Shown: positions 57,401 to 64,000 of the stretch, in pieces
Layout of the letters: the number at the start of each line of letters is the position of its first letter
How positions within the stretch are numbered: position 1 is the first letter of the stretch
Source: Lewinellaceae bacterium
GTDB taxonomy: Bacteria > Bacteroidota > Bacteroidia > Chitinophagales > Saprospiraceae
DNA length: 64,000 nucleotides
Assembly (NCBI GenBank): GCA_020636025.1
Contig: JACJYQ010000003.1
Span: forward strand, 124,001 to 188,000
Direction of reading: 5' to 3'
Translations under genes and position numbers: made by a program
Notes under the pieces: generated by a model
The model's database searches: none
Told to the model about the DNA's origin: nothing
What the model saw: the letters and a program-made list of their open reading frames with translations, nothing else

Positions 57401-60400
57401 TGTCCAATCCAGCTGGCTTGTTGTTCCTTCCGGACAACACAGCGGCTGCGCCCCAGATACAGGCGCCGACTAATCTACCTATTGGCGATTATATAGTTAC
57501 CGTAGAGGTAGGTAATTCAGAGTGTGATCCTGTATTTTGGGATACGTTGATTCGTGTGAGTGCACCACCCATAGTTGCACTTGACAGCATACCGAACTTC
57601 TGTGAGACAGCTTCATTCACTCCGGTAGCTCAATACAACATGCCGACTGATTTTATTGATTCGATCCGTTGGTGGTTCCCTGGCGGTATGCCCTCCACAG
57701 CTTCCGGTGCAACGGCTCCAACGGTGAATTACTCGTCCTCGGGTACTTATGACGTATGCGTAGCTGTGTACAACCGCTGCGGGATAGACACCTCTTGCCG
57801 GACCTTTATGATCCTGGAAGGTCCGGACTTGAACATCACGGCAGATGAGGACACGATATGCCAGGGCGAGATGGTGACAATCACGAACAACTCAACGGGT
57901 GATGCTTTGACGTATAACTGGGTGTCTAATCCAGCTGGCTTGTTGTTCCTTCCGGACAACACAGCGGCTGCGCCCCAGATACAGGCGCCGACTAATCTAC
58001 CTATTGGCGATTATATAGTTACCGTAGAGGTAGGTAATTCAGAGTGTGATCCTGTATTTTGGGATACGTTGATTCGGGTGAGCGCGCCGGCAGCAGTTAA
58101 TCTTGATTTTATTCCGGATTTTTGTGCAGGCGCCTCGTTTATTCCTGAAGCGCAATACCTGATTCCATTGGATTTTATCGATTCTGTTCGCTGGTGGTTC
58201 CCTGGTGCTGCTACCCCGGTACCAGCTACGTCAGATCAGTTTATGCCAGGTACAATATCCTATACTAATGTTGGGACCTACGAAGTTTGTGTAGCGGTTT
58301 ACAATCAATGTAGTGCAGATACTGCCTGCCGTACTTTCCGCATTCTTGAACCTCTTATTGCCTTAGCCCAATTTGATGCAGATTCCAGTTGCTCTGTGCC
58401 ATTCACGCCAACTGTTCAGAATAATTCCACAGGGGATGATATCAACTATTGGTGGACAATTTCCGGCCCAGGACCAGTGACATTCACTCCGGATATTGCC
58501 GAACCGCAGTTTACATTCTCCGATCCGGGTGTATATGTTATTCAGTTAGCATTGTTTAATACCGTCTGTGATTCGGTGTTTTGGACAGACACCATATATA
58601 TTTTGCTGCCACCATCAGTATCTCTAACAGACTATACGCAGTTTTGCGAGACTGTATGTTTGTTACCAGAGCCAACCTATAGTAGTGGAACAATGCCGGT
58701 TGATAACGTTATTTGGGATTTTCCAGGAGGGATGCCGGCAAGTTCAACCGATTTATATCCAGATTGTGTTCAGTATTTAGGAGGAGCAGGGATCTATACA
58801 TACAGCGTGACGGCCTTCAATGTTTGTGGATCGGCAACGGCTAGTGACACCTTTGTGATCGATACAATTGCGGAAATATTTTTAGGATCTCCCGATACTC
58901 TTTGTTTGTCGGATGGCATTACATTTTTGTCGCCTGCTAATCCTCCTGGCGGAATGTGGTCGGGACCCGGTATTATTGATCCTATCCTAGGACTTTTTAA
59001 TCCAGATATGATCAACTTAACAGGGCCCTTAACTACTGTAAAAGTTACGTATACATTCACAAATGGTATTTGTGTCGGCACCGAGGATAAGAATGTAGTG
59101 GTAGTCGATATGAGTTTTGTAGATGCCGGCCCACCTTTGGATGTATGTATATCAGAGACTTCCGTTGTTTTGAATGGAGGGATTCCTGCAGGTGGTTGGT
59201 ATACTGGTCCGGGCGTAACAGATTCGATTGGCCTTTTCAACGCCAGTATATTGACTGAAGGGTCGTATATGATCACCTATTATTATCAGTTGCCATTTAC
59301 GGATTGTATAGGGTCCGACACTTTCGTCATTGAAGTTCGGCCTTTGCCGATACCAAACTTTTTGGTAACGGACAGTTTGTGCGTGAATGTTCCGGTTAGC
59401 TTTATAAACACCAGTACAGGCGCTATCAAGTATTTCTGGAGTTTTGATGATGGAAGTGTTTACACAAGTGCTAATGTTACGCACATATTTACCAGTACCG
59501 GAGATCATCTGGTTACATTAATTGCCGAAACTGCTTTCGGATGTCAGGATTCCATTGAAAAACAACTGTATGTTTCTGGCCCGCCTGAAGCATCATTTGC
59601 CATGGATACAACGCAGGGATGCGCGGTTTTGCCGATTACATTTACCAATACCAGTATAGGATATCAGTATGTCGAGTATATGTGGAATTTTGGCAATGAC
59701 AGCACCAGCACTTTGGAAAATCCTGGGACTCATTACTTTGAACAGGGATTCCAGGACACGGTATATTATATTACCCTGACGGCTACCAACCATTGCGGTA
59801 CAGACACCTATCTGGATTCTGTGCGTGTGCTTCCAAAGCCATTGGCAAATCTTAAATTGAATCAAACCGAAGGATGTACTCCGCTGCTGGTTCATTTTAA
59901 TAATCTAACAAAAGGTTTGCCGGATTCTTTTGCCTGGTATATTAATGATATGTTGTATTCTACGGATTCGATACCTGATGACAACGTATTTACAGCTGAT
60001 GGGGTTGATAATGAAATTTATCACATTACACTGGTAGCCTTTAATGAATGTGGCATAGATTCGGCATTTCAGCAAGTTACCGTGAAGCCAGACAGCATCC
60101 GGCCATTTTTCAGTGTGGATAAAAATGCTGGTTGTGAACCGCTTACAGTAACATTCGACAACTCGACTTCGCCTGACTCCCTGATTATATACAACTGGTA
60201 CTTCGGCCAAAATGATGATACCAGTATGGCTGAGGACACGAGTTATACCTTTTCTGCCACTGGAGATACAGTTACAACATACACAGTTACACTCGTAGCG
60301 AATAACGGTTGTTCGGAAAACAGTATTTCATTGGATATAACGGTTTTCCCGGCGCCTGATGTATCCTTCTCAGTGCCGCCATTTGTGTGTGCGGAGGACA

Positions 60401-61905
60401 GTGTTCAATTTATCAATACCTCAATAGATATTAATGGAAATTTCTGGGAGTTTGGAGACGGCGACACGTCGACGGCCACTAACCCCGTTCACTTATACGC
60501 GGCGCCTGGTACATACATTGTAAAACTAACGGCCTTTTCAGCAAGTAATGGATGTCCAAATACATATTCCCAAATGATACAGGTTCGTGATCTGCCAAGT
60601 CCAAACCTGAACGTAAACCCGCTATTTGGCTGCCCTCCTTTGGAGGTTTCATTGTTAAATACTACAAATAACCCAACCGCTTACTACTACAGGTGGGATT
60701 TTGGAGATGGCAATACGGATGTGGTGGCAAATCCTGGAAGTCATACCTATTATACCAGTGGCGACTACAACATTACCCTTTGGGCAGTAGACCAGTATGG
60801 ATGTGATAATGATACAGTATTTTCAAGCGTTTTGGTTTATCCGGTCCCTGAAGCAAACTGTGACGTTATACAGGATGAGCCTTGCGGATTACCTCAGGAG
60901 GTTTGTTTCCAAAACACTTCAATTGGTGCATTTGGCTATGAATGGAACCTTGGTAATGGCAGCATGTCGGTACTCAACAATCCTTGTACCACATACGGCT
61001 CAGCCGGAACATATCAGATCAGGCTTATTGCCAAAAACTCCTTTCTGTGTGCAGATACGATGTATAAAACCTTTACTGCGTACGATGTTCCAAAAGCGAT
61101 GTTTGAAGTGGAAGATACGAATGACTGTGTCGTAGCAAACGTGTTTTTCGAAAACACTTCTCTTAATGCAGAATACGCCATTTGGACCTTCCACAACGGT
61201 GTTGATACCACTTTTAGCCCTACCTGGACCTACAAAGAAGCAGGAGATTACGGCGTTTCTTTAATTGTAGGAAACGGCAGTGGTTGTTTGGATACTATTT
61301 CTTATGATGACCTGATGCATATCTATCCGTCGCCGACGGCTGCATTTACTTTTGACAAGGTAGATTCAGAACCGCCGAGCACTTACCAGTTTATGGATTC
61401 TTCCAGCATGGATGCTCTTTACTTTGGTTGGGATTTTGGCGATGGGGCGGGCTCCTATGAAATGGATCCCAAACACCGATATATATCCAGTTTTGACAAA
61501 ACGGTATATCATTGGGTAGAAAATGAGTATGGATGCACCGATACAGCCGTGGCAATAGTGGATCTGGATACCCTTGGTGGCTTGTTTATTCCAAATATTC
61601 TAGAACCGGCTAATAATATTCACACAGAAAAGCAAATATTCTTCCCCAAAGGCATAGGATTGGCTGATTTTTATATCGCAGTGTATGCACGTACAGGACA
61701 GCTTATCTGGGAGTCAGCATCCTTAAATGGCGAAGGGATGCCAGACGAATACTGGGATGGCAGCTTCCTGGGTAAAGAAATGCCTGCAGGCGTGTATGTT
61801 TGGAAGGTTCACCGGGCCCGTTTTATTGATGGTACCGACTGGGATGGTATGGAAGATGAAAAAGGGAAGTTGAGGCAAAGTGGATTTTTATATCTGGTTC
61901 GCTAA
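48487..61905 (+). CDS. Giant T9SS type-B cargo adhesin with PKD domains and 12 near-identical 174-residue repeats
   Basis: 4472 residues from ATG 48487, chosen over the frame opening at 48415 because a signal peptide follows directly (MKKSYCLLLIAGGLTLCVTN, cleavage near IVAQ). Residues about 25-1100 hold PKD/Ig-like modules (first YMWSFGDGNTD). Residues 1110-3197 form twelve 174-residue tandem units. About 3200-4370 contains more diverged units and at least six PKD domains (WDFGDG, WEFGDGD, WNFGND). The last ~95 residues (FIPNILEPANN... IAVYARTGQLIWE... WDGSFLGKEMPAGVYVWKV... GFLYLVR) are a gliding-motility-associated (type B) sorting domain. It should be a cell-surface adhesin exported by T9SS with the adjacent PorP/SprF protein. 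The exact ligand is unknown. Confidence 0.95.
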   Translation: MKKSYCLLLIAGGLTLCVTNIVAQNCSAAFSWTNQCNVFQFNTSNPANGLTYMWSFGDGNTDTTQSPSHIYYVNNPGPHSETVILIVSGNNCIDTVTHVVNFNVSGLPMPSLESTNTDIPFTNCDASNNNPSFDLEVHNITVGLIDQYVLVWGDNSTPDTINPPPAFNFTSHLYAQMGLYDISVIATNAAGCVDSTVYEFYNGNNPGGNIVPMNNTINCVPAFVTYDILGTQNNSPGTTYTITINDGSAPIVFQHPPPPTYTHLYLHSPCEPMFDYSTGSFNVAIEISNACQTVNGNTESFLLTPPLADFEVDPEIGCEGDEFTITNNSEDAYYYMNNDCSTDMYAFWSITQTNGNPATGVTILSGSLGGNSNVIAQAGSLDGFSAQFNDPGCYSIRLIYRAGVTNPCLRDTVIKNIRVLPKPISKFSKSVPTGCFPLTVDFQNQSNTLDACFDGTYQWDVSFSNSECGNSGNVMLNTPPDAINAQATFNAPGVYYISLTVENMCGDSTFTDSVVVAGAPMSEITPIDDICGSGSIDPFIENTNTCYGSSPTFMWTLTRLPGTVIWTSTLQDPPPVPVNTPGTYVLSLISSACSSTSVSDTFDVFPIPPIPQISANTPCPGEALVFTNQNSVGLSCMWTGPNGFSSTDCEPVISPAGPEHVGTYCLVVTNSFNCTSERCIDANVLDKPPVVVTPDTSRICLGQSATLTATGANSFTWTPTTFMVPNTGVGASVVVTPPVGTYEYIVTGTNGLNCTNKDTVVVIVSPLPVVTAGNPQTVCTNQSLQLNGSPSTGGMGYWTGSFVNNSGLFNFGLNAPEGTYEVTYHFMDDNTCEDSSTVTICVLPLPTAAFSTNENFGCDSLTVETTNNSNLTNCVAPTYTWSITYEGLPCQSGGGMWNFSSGNASSQQPGFNFTQPGLYTIELSVMNQCGTSTATQNITIAEKPRTAIDSIGEFCNTAKISATSRDSSCLAPILTHNWLFPGGMPASSTDAMPQNIMYPVGCHTITHTITNECGSGSDMIEFCVLQGPVIDITSNLDTLCIGGSVQINNNSIGDNLEYTWTATPPGPVFSNINSPAPTITFPGPIGNYTITAQIGNPICGMVSWDKLIRVSAPPMADLDVIPDFCETASFTPVAQYNIPTDFIDSIRWWFPGGNPTTASGAMAPTVNYSSPGTYDVCVAVYNRCGIDTSCRTFMILEGPDLNITADEDTICQGEFVTITNNSTGDALTYNWVSSPAGLQFLPNNTVAAPQIQAPVNLPIGNYIVTVEVGNAECASLFWDTLIRVSAPPMADLDVIPDFCETASFTPVAQYSIPTDFIDSIRWWFPGGNPTTASGAMAPTVNYSSPGTYDICVAVYNRCGIDTSCRTFMILEGPDLNITADEDTICQGEFVTITNNSTGDALTYNWVSSPAGLQFLPNNTVAAPQIQAPVNLPIGNYIVTVEVGNAECASLFWDTLIRVSAPPMADLDVIPDFCETASFTPVAQYSIPTDFIDSIRWWFPGGNPTTASGAMAPTVNYSSPGTYDICVAVYNRCGIDTSCRTFMILEGPDLNITADEDTICQGEFVTITNNSTGDALTYNWVSSPAGLQFLPNNTVAAPQIQAPVNLPIGNYIVTVEVGNAECASLFWDTLIRVSAPPMADLDVIPDFCETASFTPVAQYSIPTDFIDSIRWWFPGGNPTTASGAMAPTVNYSSPGTYDICVAVYNRCGIDTSCRTFMILEGPDLNITADEDTICQGEFVTITNNSTGDALTYNWVSSPAGLQFLPNNTVAAPQIQAPVNLPIGNYIVTVEVGNAECASLFWDTLIRVSAPPMADLDVIPDFCETASFTPVAQYNIPTDFIDSIRWWFPGGMPSTASGATAPTVNYSSSGTYDVCVAVYNRCGIDTSCRTFMILEGPDLNITADEDTICQGEMVTITNNSTGDALTYNWVSSPAGLQFLPNNTVAAPQIQAPVNLPIGNYIVTVEVGNAECASLFWDTLIRVSAPPMADLDVIPDFCETASFTPVAQYNIPTDFIDSIRWWFPGGMPSTASGATAPTVNYSSSGTYDVCVAVYNRCGIDTSCRTFMILEGPDLNITADEDTICQGEMVTITNNSTGDALTYNWVSNPAGLLFLPDNTAAAPQIQAPTNLPIGDYIVTVEVGNSECDPVFWDTLIRVSAPPIVSLDSIPNFCETASFTPVAQYSIPTDFIDSIRWWFPGGMPSTASGAMAPTVNYTSPGTYDVCVAVYNRCGIDTSCRTFMILEGPDLNITADEDTICQGEFVTITNNSTGDALTYNWVSNPAGLLFLPDNTAAAPQIQAPTNLPIGDYIVTVEVGNSECDPVFWDTLIRVSAPPIVSLDSIPNFCETASFTPVAQYNIPTDFIDSIRWWFPGGMPSTASGAMAPTVNYTSPGTYDVCVAVYNRCGIDTSCRTFMILEGPDLNITADEDTICQGEFVTITNNSTGDALTYNWVSNPAGLLFLPDNTAAAPQIQAPTNLPIGDYIVTVEVGNSECDPVFWDTLIRVSAPPIVSLDSIPNFCETASFTPVAQYNIPTDFIDSIRWWFPGGMPSTASGAMAPTVNYTSPGTYDVCVAVYNRCGIDTSCRTFMILEGPDLNITADEDTICQGEMVTITNNSTGDALTYNWVSNPAGLLFLPDNTAAAPQIQAPTNLPIGDYIVTVEVGNSECDPVSWDTLIRVSAPPIVSLDSIPNFCETASFTPVAQYNIPTDFIDSIRWWFPGGMPSTASGAMAPTVNYTSPGTYDVCVAVYNRCGIDTSCRTFMILEGPDLNITADEDTICQGEFVTITNNSTGDALTYNWVSNPAGLLFLPDNTAAAPQIQAPTNLPIGDYIVTVEVGNSECDPVFWDTLIRVSAPPIVSLDSIPNFCETASFTPVAQYNIPTDFIDSIRWWFPGGMPSTASGATAPTVNYTSPGTYDVCVAVYNRCGIDTSCRTFMILEGPDLNITADEDTICQGEMVTITNNSTGDALTYNWVSNPAGLLFLPDNTAAAPQIQAPTNLPIGDYIVTVEVGNSECDPVFWDTLIRVSAPPIVALDSIPNFCETASFTPVAQYNMPTDFIDSIRWWFPGGMPSTASGATAPTVNYSSSGTYDVCVAVYNRCGIDTSCRTFMILEGPDLNITADEDTICQGEMVTITNNSTGDALTYNWVSNPAGLLFLPDNTAAAPQIQAPTNLPIGDYIVTVEVGNSECDPVFWDTLIRVSAPAAVNLDFIPDFCAGASFIPEAQYLIPLDFIDSVRWWFPGAATPVPATSDQFMPGTISYTNVGTYEVCVAVYNQCSADTACRTFRILEPLIALAQFDADSSCSVPFTPTVQNNSTGDDINYWWTISGPGPVTFTPDIAEPQFTFSDPGVYVIQLALFNTVCDSVFWTDTIYILLPPSVSLTDYTQFCETVCLLPEPTYSSGTMPVDNVIWDFPGGMPASSTDLYPDCVQYLGGAGIYTYSVTAFNVCGSATASDTFVIDTIAEIFLGSPDTLCLSDGITFLSPANPPGGMWSGPGIIDPILGLFNPDMINLTGPLTTVKVTYTFTNGICVGTEDKNVVVVDMSFVDAGPPLDVCISETSVVLNGGIPAGGWYTGPGVTDSIGLFNASILTEGSYMITYYYQLPFTDCIGSDTFVIEVRPLPIPNFLVTDSLCVNVPVSFINTSTGAIKYFWSFDDGSVYTSANVTHIFTSTGDHLVTLIAETAFGCQDSIEKQLYVSGPPEASFAMDTTQGCAVLPITFTNTSIGYQYVEYMWNFGNDSTSTLENPGTHYFEQGFQDTVYYITLTATNHCGTDTYLDSVRVLPKPLANLKLNQTEGCTPLLVHFNNLTKGLPDSFAWYINDMLYSTDSIPDDNVFTADGVDNEIYHITLVAFNECGIDSAFQQVTVKPDSIRPFFSVDKNAGCEPLTVTFDNSTSPDSLIIYNWYFGQNDDTSMAEDTSYTFSATGDTVTTYTVTLVANNGCSENSISLDITVFPAPDVSFSVPPFVCAEDSVQFINTSIDINGNFWEFGDGDTSTATNPVHLYAAPGTYIVKLTAFSASNGCPNTYSQMIQVRDLPSPNLNVNPLFGCPPLEVSLLNTTNNPTAYYYRWDFGDGNTDVVANPGSHTYYTSGDYNITLWAVDQYGCDNDTVFSSVLVYPVPEANCDVIQDEPCGLPQEVCFQNTSIGAFGYEWNLGNGSMSVLNNPCTTYGSAGTYQIRLIAKNSFLCADTMYKTFTAYDVPKAMFEVEDTNDCVVANVFFENTSLNAEYAIWTFHNGVDTTFSPTWTYKEAGDYGVSLIVGNGSGCLDTISYDDLMHIYPSPTAAFTFDKVDSEPPSTYQFMDSSSMDALYFGWDFGDGAGSYEMDPKHRYISSFDKTVYHWVENEYGCTDTAVAIVDLDTLGGLFIPNILEPANNIHTEKQIFFPKGIGLADFYIAVYARTGQLIWESASLNGEGMPDEYWDGSFLGKEMPAGVYVWKVHRARFIDGTDWDGMEDEKGKLRQSGFLYLVR
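51814..58077 (+). repeat. Twelve tandem 522-bp units, mosaic of two subtypes
   Basis: Units start in frame at V1110 (codon 51814) and keep an exact 522-bp period; the CGAGAC marker lies at 51861, 52383, 52905 and so on to 57603. Units 2-4 look identical at nucleotide level. Two subtypes differ at the front (PPMADLDVIPDF or PPIVSLDSIPNF) and back (GLQFLPNN or GLLFLPDN). Unit 6 joins the first front to the second back. Diverged relatives flank the array on both sides. Confidence 0.95.
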
Positions 61906-61928
61906 GAATTTGTTTGGAATTTTCTGCC

Positions 61929-62043
61929 GGAGCTTAAACCTGGTAATTAATTGACTGTATGGACCTTTTTGCCAGACACACAGCTGTAGCTATACATCTA
62001 AAAAAACGCAAAAATGTCAATTAATTAACCAGTTTAGGCTCGG
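61929..62043. repeat. Inverted repeat after the giant adhesin gene
   Basis: The arms about 61929-61955 and 62016-62043 are complementary with small gaps; the core is CTGGT-AATTAATTGAC. It lies between convergent genes, about 24 bp past the adhesin stop. It may act as a terminator or 3'-end stabiliser. Confidence 0.7.
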
Positions 62044-62128
62044 TAAAAAAACAAATACACTCTTAAAACAGATAATGAAATGAATTGGAGAAATTTTGAA
62101 AAATATTCGTAATTAAAAATGCCCCCCA

Positions 62129-62779
62129 TCACTTCCGATAAAACACCGCCGCATCAACCCCGGCACTTTCCAGCTTATCTGCCACACGGATAGCAGCATT
62201 CTTATCATTGGAACGGAATACAACCACAGCCGCTTTGCCATCGCTGGTTTTGGAAATCTCGGCATTGGTATAGCCCAGTTTTATCACCTGCTCCAAACGG
62301 CGGCGCGCGCCATCCATATACGCAAAGGTGCCAGCGCGAACAGCCCAGTGGCCTGAGCCGGGACCGGGTACGGTTTTAGCCGGACCGGTACTGCCAGTCG
62401 AAGGCTTCGTGGTGCTTGTCTGTGTTTGCTGAGGCGTTGTCTTAGCCCCCTGCTGAGTTGTTGTTTTGGTTGCCTGTTGAGGCTGCGGGTCGGTTTTCGG
62501 CTCCGTAGCAGGAGGAGTATTTACATTTTTGGCAGTTGCAGGATCAGTTTTGTCGCTTTCTTTTGCATCGCCGCCTTCAAAAGCGCTACCTGCTGAAGCG
62601 GAAGAGGTATCTGTAACGCCGTAGCCCATATCGCGAAGTGTTTGCTGCAATTCAGCTTCGTCCTGTTCCTGTTTGAGCTTTTTCTCGCGTTGTTTCTGGC
62701 AGGCGTAGTAACCGGCAATGATGATGGTCAGCGAAAGCAGACCGTAGAGTATATATGTCAGAAAATTATTGCTTCTCAT
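62129..62779 (-). CDS. Membrane-anchored SPOR-domain protein
   Basis: 216 residues. One N-terminal membrane helix (about 5-25), a short charged helix (QREKKLKQEQDEAELQQTL), a long low-complexity Thr/Gln/Pro/Lys linker (about 50-140), then a C-terminal SPOR domain (about 143-216): GHWAVRAGTFAYMDGARRRLEQVIKLGYTNAEI and AIRVADKLESAGVDAAVFYRK. SPOR domains bind denuded glycan strands of septal peptidoglycan, so a cell-division or envelope role is likely. A TAAATTTG box (62860-62867, minus) lies about 80 nt upstream of the ATG. Confidence 0.88.
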   Translation of the reverse strand: MRSNNFLTYILYGLLSLTIIIAGYYACQKQREKKLKQEQDEAELQQTLRDMGYGVTDTSSASAGSAFEGGDAKESDKTDPATAKNVNTPPATEPKTDPQPQQATKTTTQQGAKTTPQQTQTSTTKPSTGSTGPAKTVPGPGSGHWAVRAGTFAYMDGARRRLEQVIKLGYTNAEISKTSDGKAAVVVFRSNDKNAAIRVADKLESAGVDAAVFYRK

Positions 62780-62818
62780 GGTGTAGACTTGCTTGTTTTC
62801 AGGTTAGGAAAAAGAAAT

Positions 62819-62976
62819 AATTTGATAATGAGCCAATTTGACAATTCGATAATGAAGGTCAAATTTAGGTGTAATTTGACTTAGGAAAATTAATCATTCA
62901 GGTCTTCGCCCATATCTTAAACAGCGCAAAGTAGATAAATCATTATCAAATTATCAAATTGGCTCATTATCAAATT
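62819..62976. repeat. 23-bp perfect inverted repeat between the SPOR and M1 genes
   Basis: The arms 62819-62841 and 62954-62976 (AATTTGATAATGAGCCAATTTGA) are perfectly complementary, 112 nt apart. The GATAAT-rich sequence resembles the GATAATTAGCTAAT family. The right arm ends 3 bp past the stop codon of the M1 gene. The left half encloses the SPOR -10 box. Confidence 0.88.
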
Positions 62977-62979
62977 CAA

Positions 62980-64000
62980 TCACTTTTCCCACACATTATC
63001 CTCTGGCACAGAATCCGGAATGGTTTCCAGACCCAGCTTTACGGATTGTACATTTTTGCCTTCCGCACAGCGTATGTTGAAGTTTTGCTTGCCATCTTTC
63101 CAAACGGCAGCGTTGCGGTGAAACGTTTCATTGGAGCCATCTGCATACTTGATTTCAGCATGCAGAGGCACCGGCAGATTGCCCTTGCGCTCAATCATAA
63201 TAACGGAACAATTCGCTGCTTCGTCTTTCACAACACCCTGAATGCCAAGATCCGGATAGGCCCATTCAAAGAACCAGGGCTTCCAATACCAGTCGAGATT
63301 TTGCCCTGAAACATCATTCCAGGTCTGGAAAAAATCGAAAGGCGCCGGGTGCTTGCTTTTCCAGCGGTTCATATATTCCTTCATGCATTTATGGAACGTT
63401 TCATAACCCAGCAGATCCAGAAGCGTCAGATACGCGCTTTGGGGACGCTGATAGGATGCGTTTCGATATGCAGAGCTTAAGTTGCTGGAGCGAACCATAG
63501 GCGGTACATCCTCATCTGTGCCGGCAATGGACGAATAATCGCGTATCCTGCCCAGTTTGTGACCGGACAACGAATCGCACAACATATAATCAAAAAAGGC
63601 GGCCCAGCCTTCATCCATCCAGGCGTATTCCTGTTCGTTGATGCCCATCATAAAAGGAAAATAAGTATGACTCACTTCATGTACGGTAAGCATCATAGGC
63701 GATCTCGGCGCTGTGCTGGCATCGTTGCACATCATCGGGTATTCCATGCCATCATTGCCATTGAAAATCGTCATAACAGGGTAGGGGAAGGGATAGCCCG
63801 GCAGCCAGGTGCTCATCAAACGTATGCCTCGGGCGGCAATGTCCACCACTTCCCGGTAATCGCTCGATTTGCTGTTGAACACAGCGCTGACGAAAGTGCG
63901 CCTACGGGTAGCGTCATCCACCACGACTGAAGTAGCGTTCCAGTTGTAACTGTTGCTGGCCGCAAACACAAAATCGGGAACATCCTTGGCAACGAATGAA
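62980..64000 (-). CDS. M1-family metallopeptidase (partial, N-terminus off the right edge)
   Basis: The frame is open through base 64000; at least 340 residues of the C-terminal part are visible. A zinc-binding HEVSH motif is followed 18-20 residues later by WMDEGWAAF, giving the third ligand Glu, as in gluzincins of family M1. The preceding NGMEYPMMC-like segment (GNDGMEYPMM) corresponds to the GAMEN exopeptidase motif in altered form. A C-terminal beta-like domain ends with PDSVPEDNVWEK. Relatives in Bacteroidota are secreted aminopeptidases. The start and any signal peptide lie outside the window. Confidence 0.9.
   Translation of the reverse strand, partial: SFVAKDVPDFVFAASNSYNWNATSVVVDDATRRRTFVSAVFNSKSSDYREVVDIAARGIRLMSTWLPGYPFPYPVMTIFNGNDGMEYPMMCNDASTAPRSPMMLTVHEVSHTYFPFMMGINEQEYAWMDEGWAAFFDYMLCDSLSGHKLGRIRDYSSIAGTDEDVPPMVRSSNLSSAYRNASYQRPQSAYLTLLDLLGYETFHKCMKEYMNRWKSKHPAPFDFFQTWNDVSGQNLDWYWKPWFFEWAYPDLGIQGVVKDEAANCSVIMIERKGNLPVPLHAEIKYADGSNETFHRNAAVWKDGKQNFNIRCAEGKNVQSVKLGLETIPDSVPEDNVWEK

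Noticed and set aside
54615..57962. Series of 69-71-codon antisense ORFs inside the adhesin repeats
   Set aside because: They are reverse-frame shadows copied with each 522-bp unit; they have no start signals of their own and no recognisable protein features.
51814..58077. CRISPR-like or DGR-type repeat array
   Set aside because: The period is 522 bp, all coding and in frame, with no spacers, no cas genes, no reverse transcriptase and no adenine-biased variable site.

Overview
The window looks like chromosomal DNA of a free-living Bacteroidota bacterium, most likely of the Saprospiria type (Lewinella/Haliscomenobacter relatives). This is inferred from several traits. There are type IX secretion (T9SS) sorting domains, a PorP/SprF protein next to a giant PKD adhesin, a one-protein hybrid two-component regulator (HTCS type), LytTR regulators and a type-2 IleS. 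Shine-Dalgarno sequences are hard to find, and several -10 boxes resemble the Bacteroidota TAnnTTTG consensus. No rRNA, tRNA or CRISPR array was recognised.

Layout. 1-4359 (minus) is the N-terminal part of a giant secreted adhesin with twelve ~42-residue Cys-Asp-Ser repeats and SprB-like repeats; it runs off the left edge. 4569-9505 holds an EF-G-like GTPase, a LytTR response regulator, an intact IS982-family element and a Fur-family repressor. 9731-12571 encodes an EGF-like lipoprotein candidate, a beta-barrel candidate and a small membrane protein. 12760-16380 is ileS behind an 18-residue isoleucine-rich leader ORF and a strong terminator. 16721-24791 carries a T9SS cargo protein, purK, a cyclase-family hydrolase, a bile-acid-symporter-family transporter and a DPP-IV peptidase. 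25091-29878 has a GumN/TraB lipoprotein, a four-helix-bundle (S23/IVP) gene enclosed in a 43-bp inverted repeat, a dockerin-like secreted protein and an HTCS regulator. 30210-38096 is mixed housekeeping: SnoaL-like protein, LolC/E-type permease, DUF4340 protein, aldehyde dehydrogenase, hibernation factor, FkbM methyltransferase and MazG-like protein. 38222-46601 holds a 1531-residue periplasmic protein, a nitroreductase, a LytTR protein and two uncharacterised proteins. 47237-61905 is a PorP/SprF plus adhesin pair; the adhesin has 4472 residues and contains twelve 522-bp tandem units. The right edge holds a SPOR-domain protein and a truncated M1 peptidase.

How the parts work together. The clearest functional unit is PorP/SprF followed 53 bp later by the giant T9SS type-B cargo, the arrangement known from SprF/SprB. 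The ileS locus reads as a complete translation-coupled attenuator: promoter, Ile-rich peptide, antiterminator pairing, terminator, structural gene. Most other genes stand alone, separated by intergenic DNA unusually rich in inverted repeats. At least four hairpin or short-tandem repeat families recur here, including GATATC-rich palindromes related to the ends of the four-helix-bundle element.

The strongest candidates for something new are the ileS leader-peptide attenuator (12760-12946) and the inverted-repeat-bounded four-helix-bundle element (26022-26537) with its apparent solo remnants. After these come the mosaic 12 x 522-bp adhesin array and a 148-bp giant hairpin after purK. All names rest on reading motifs by eye; no database search was possible.
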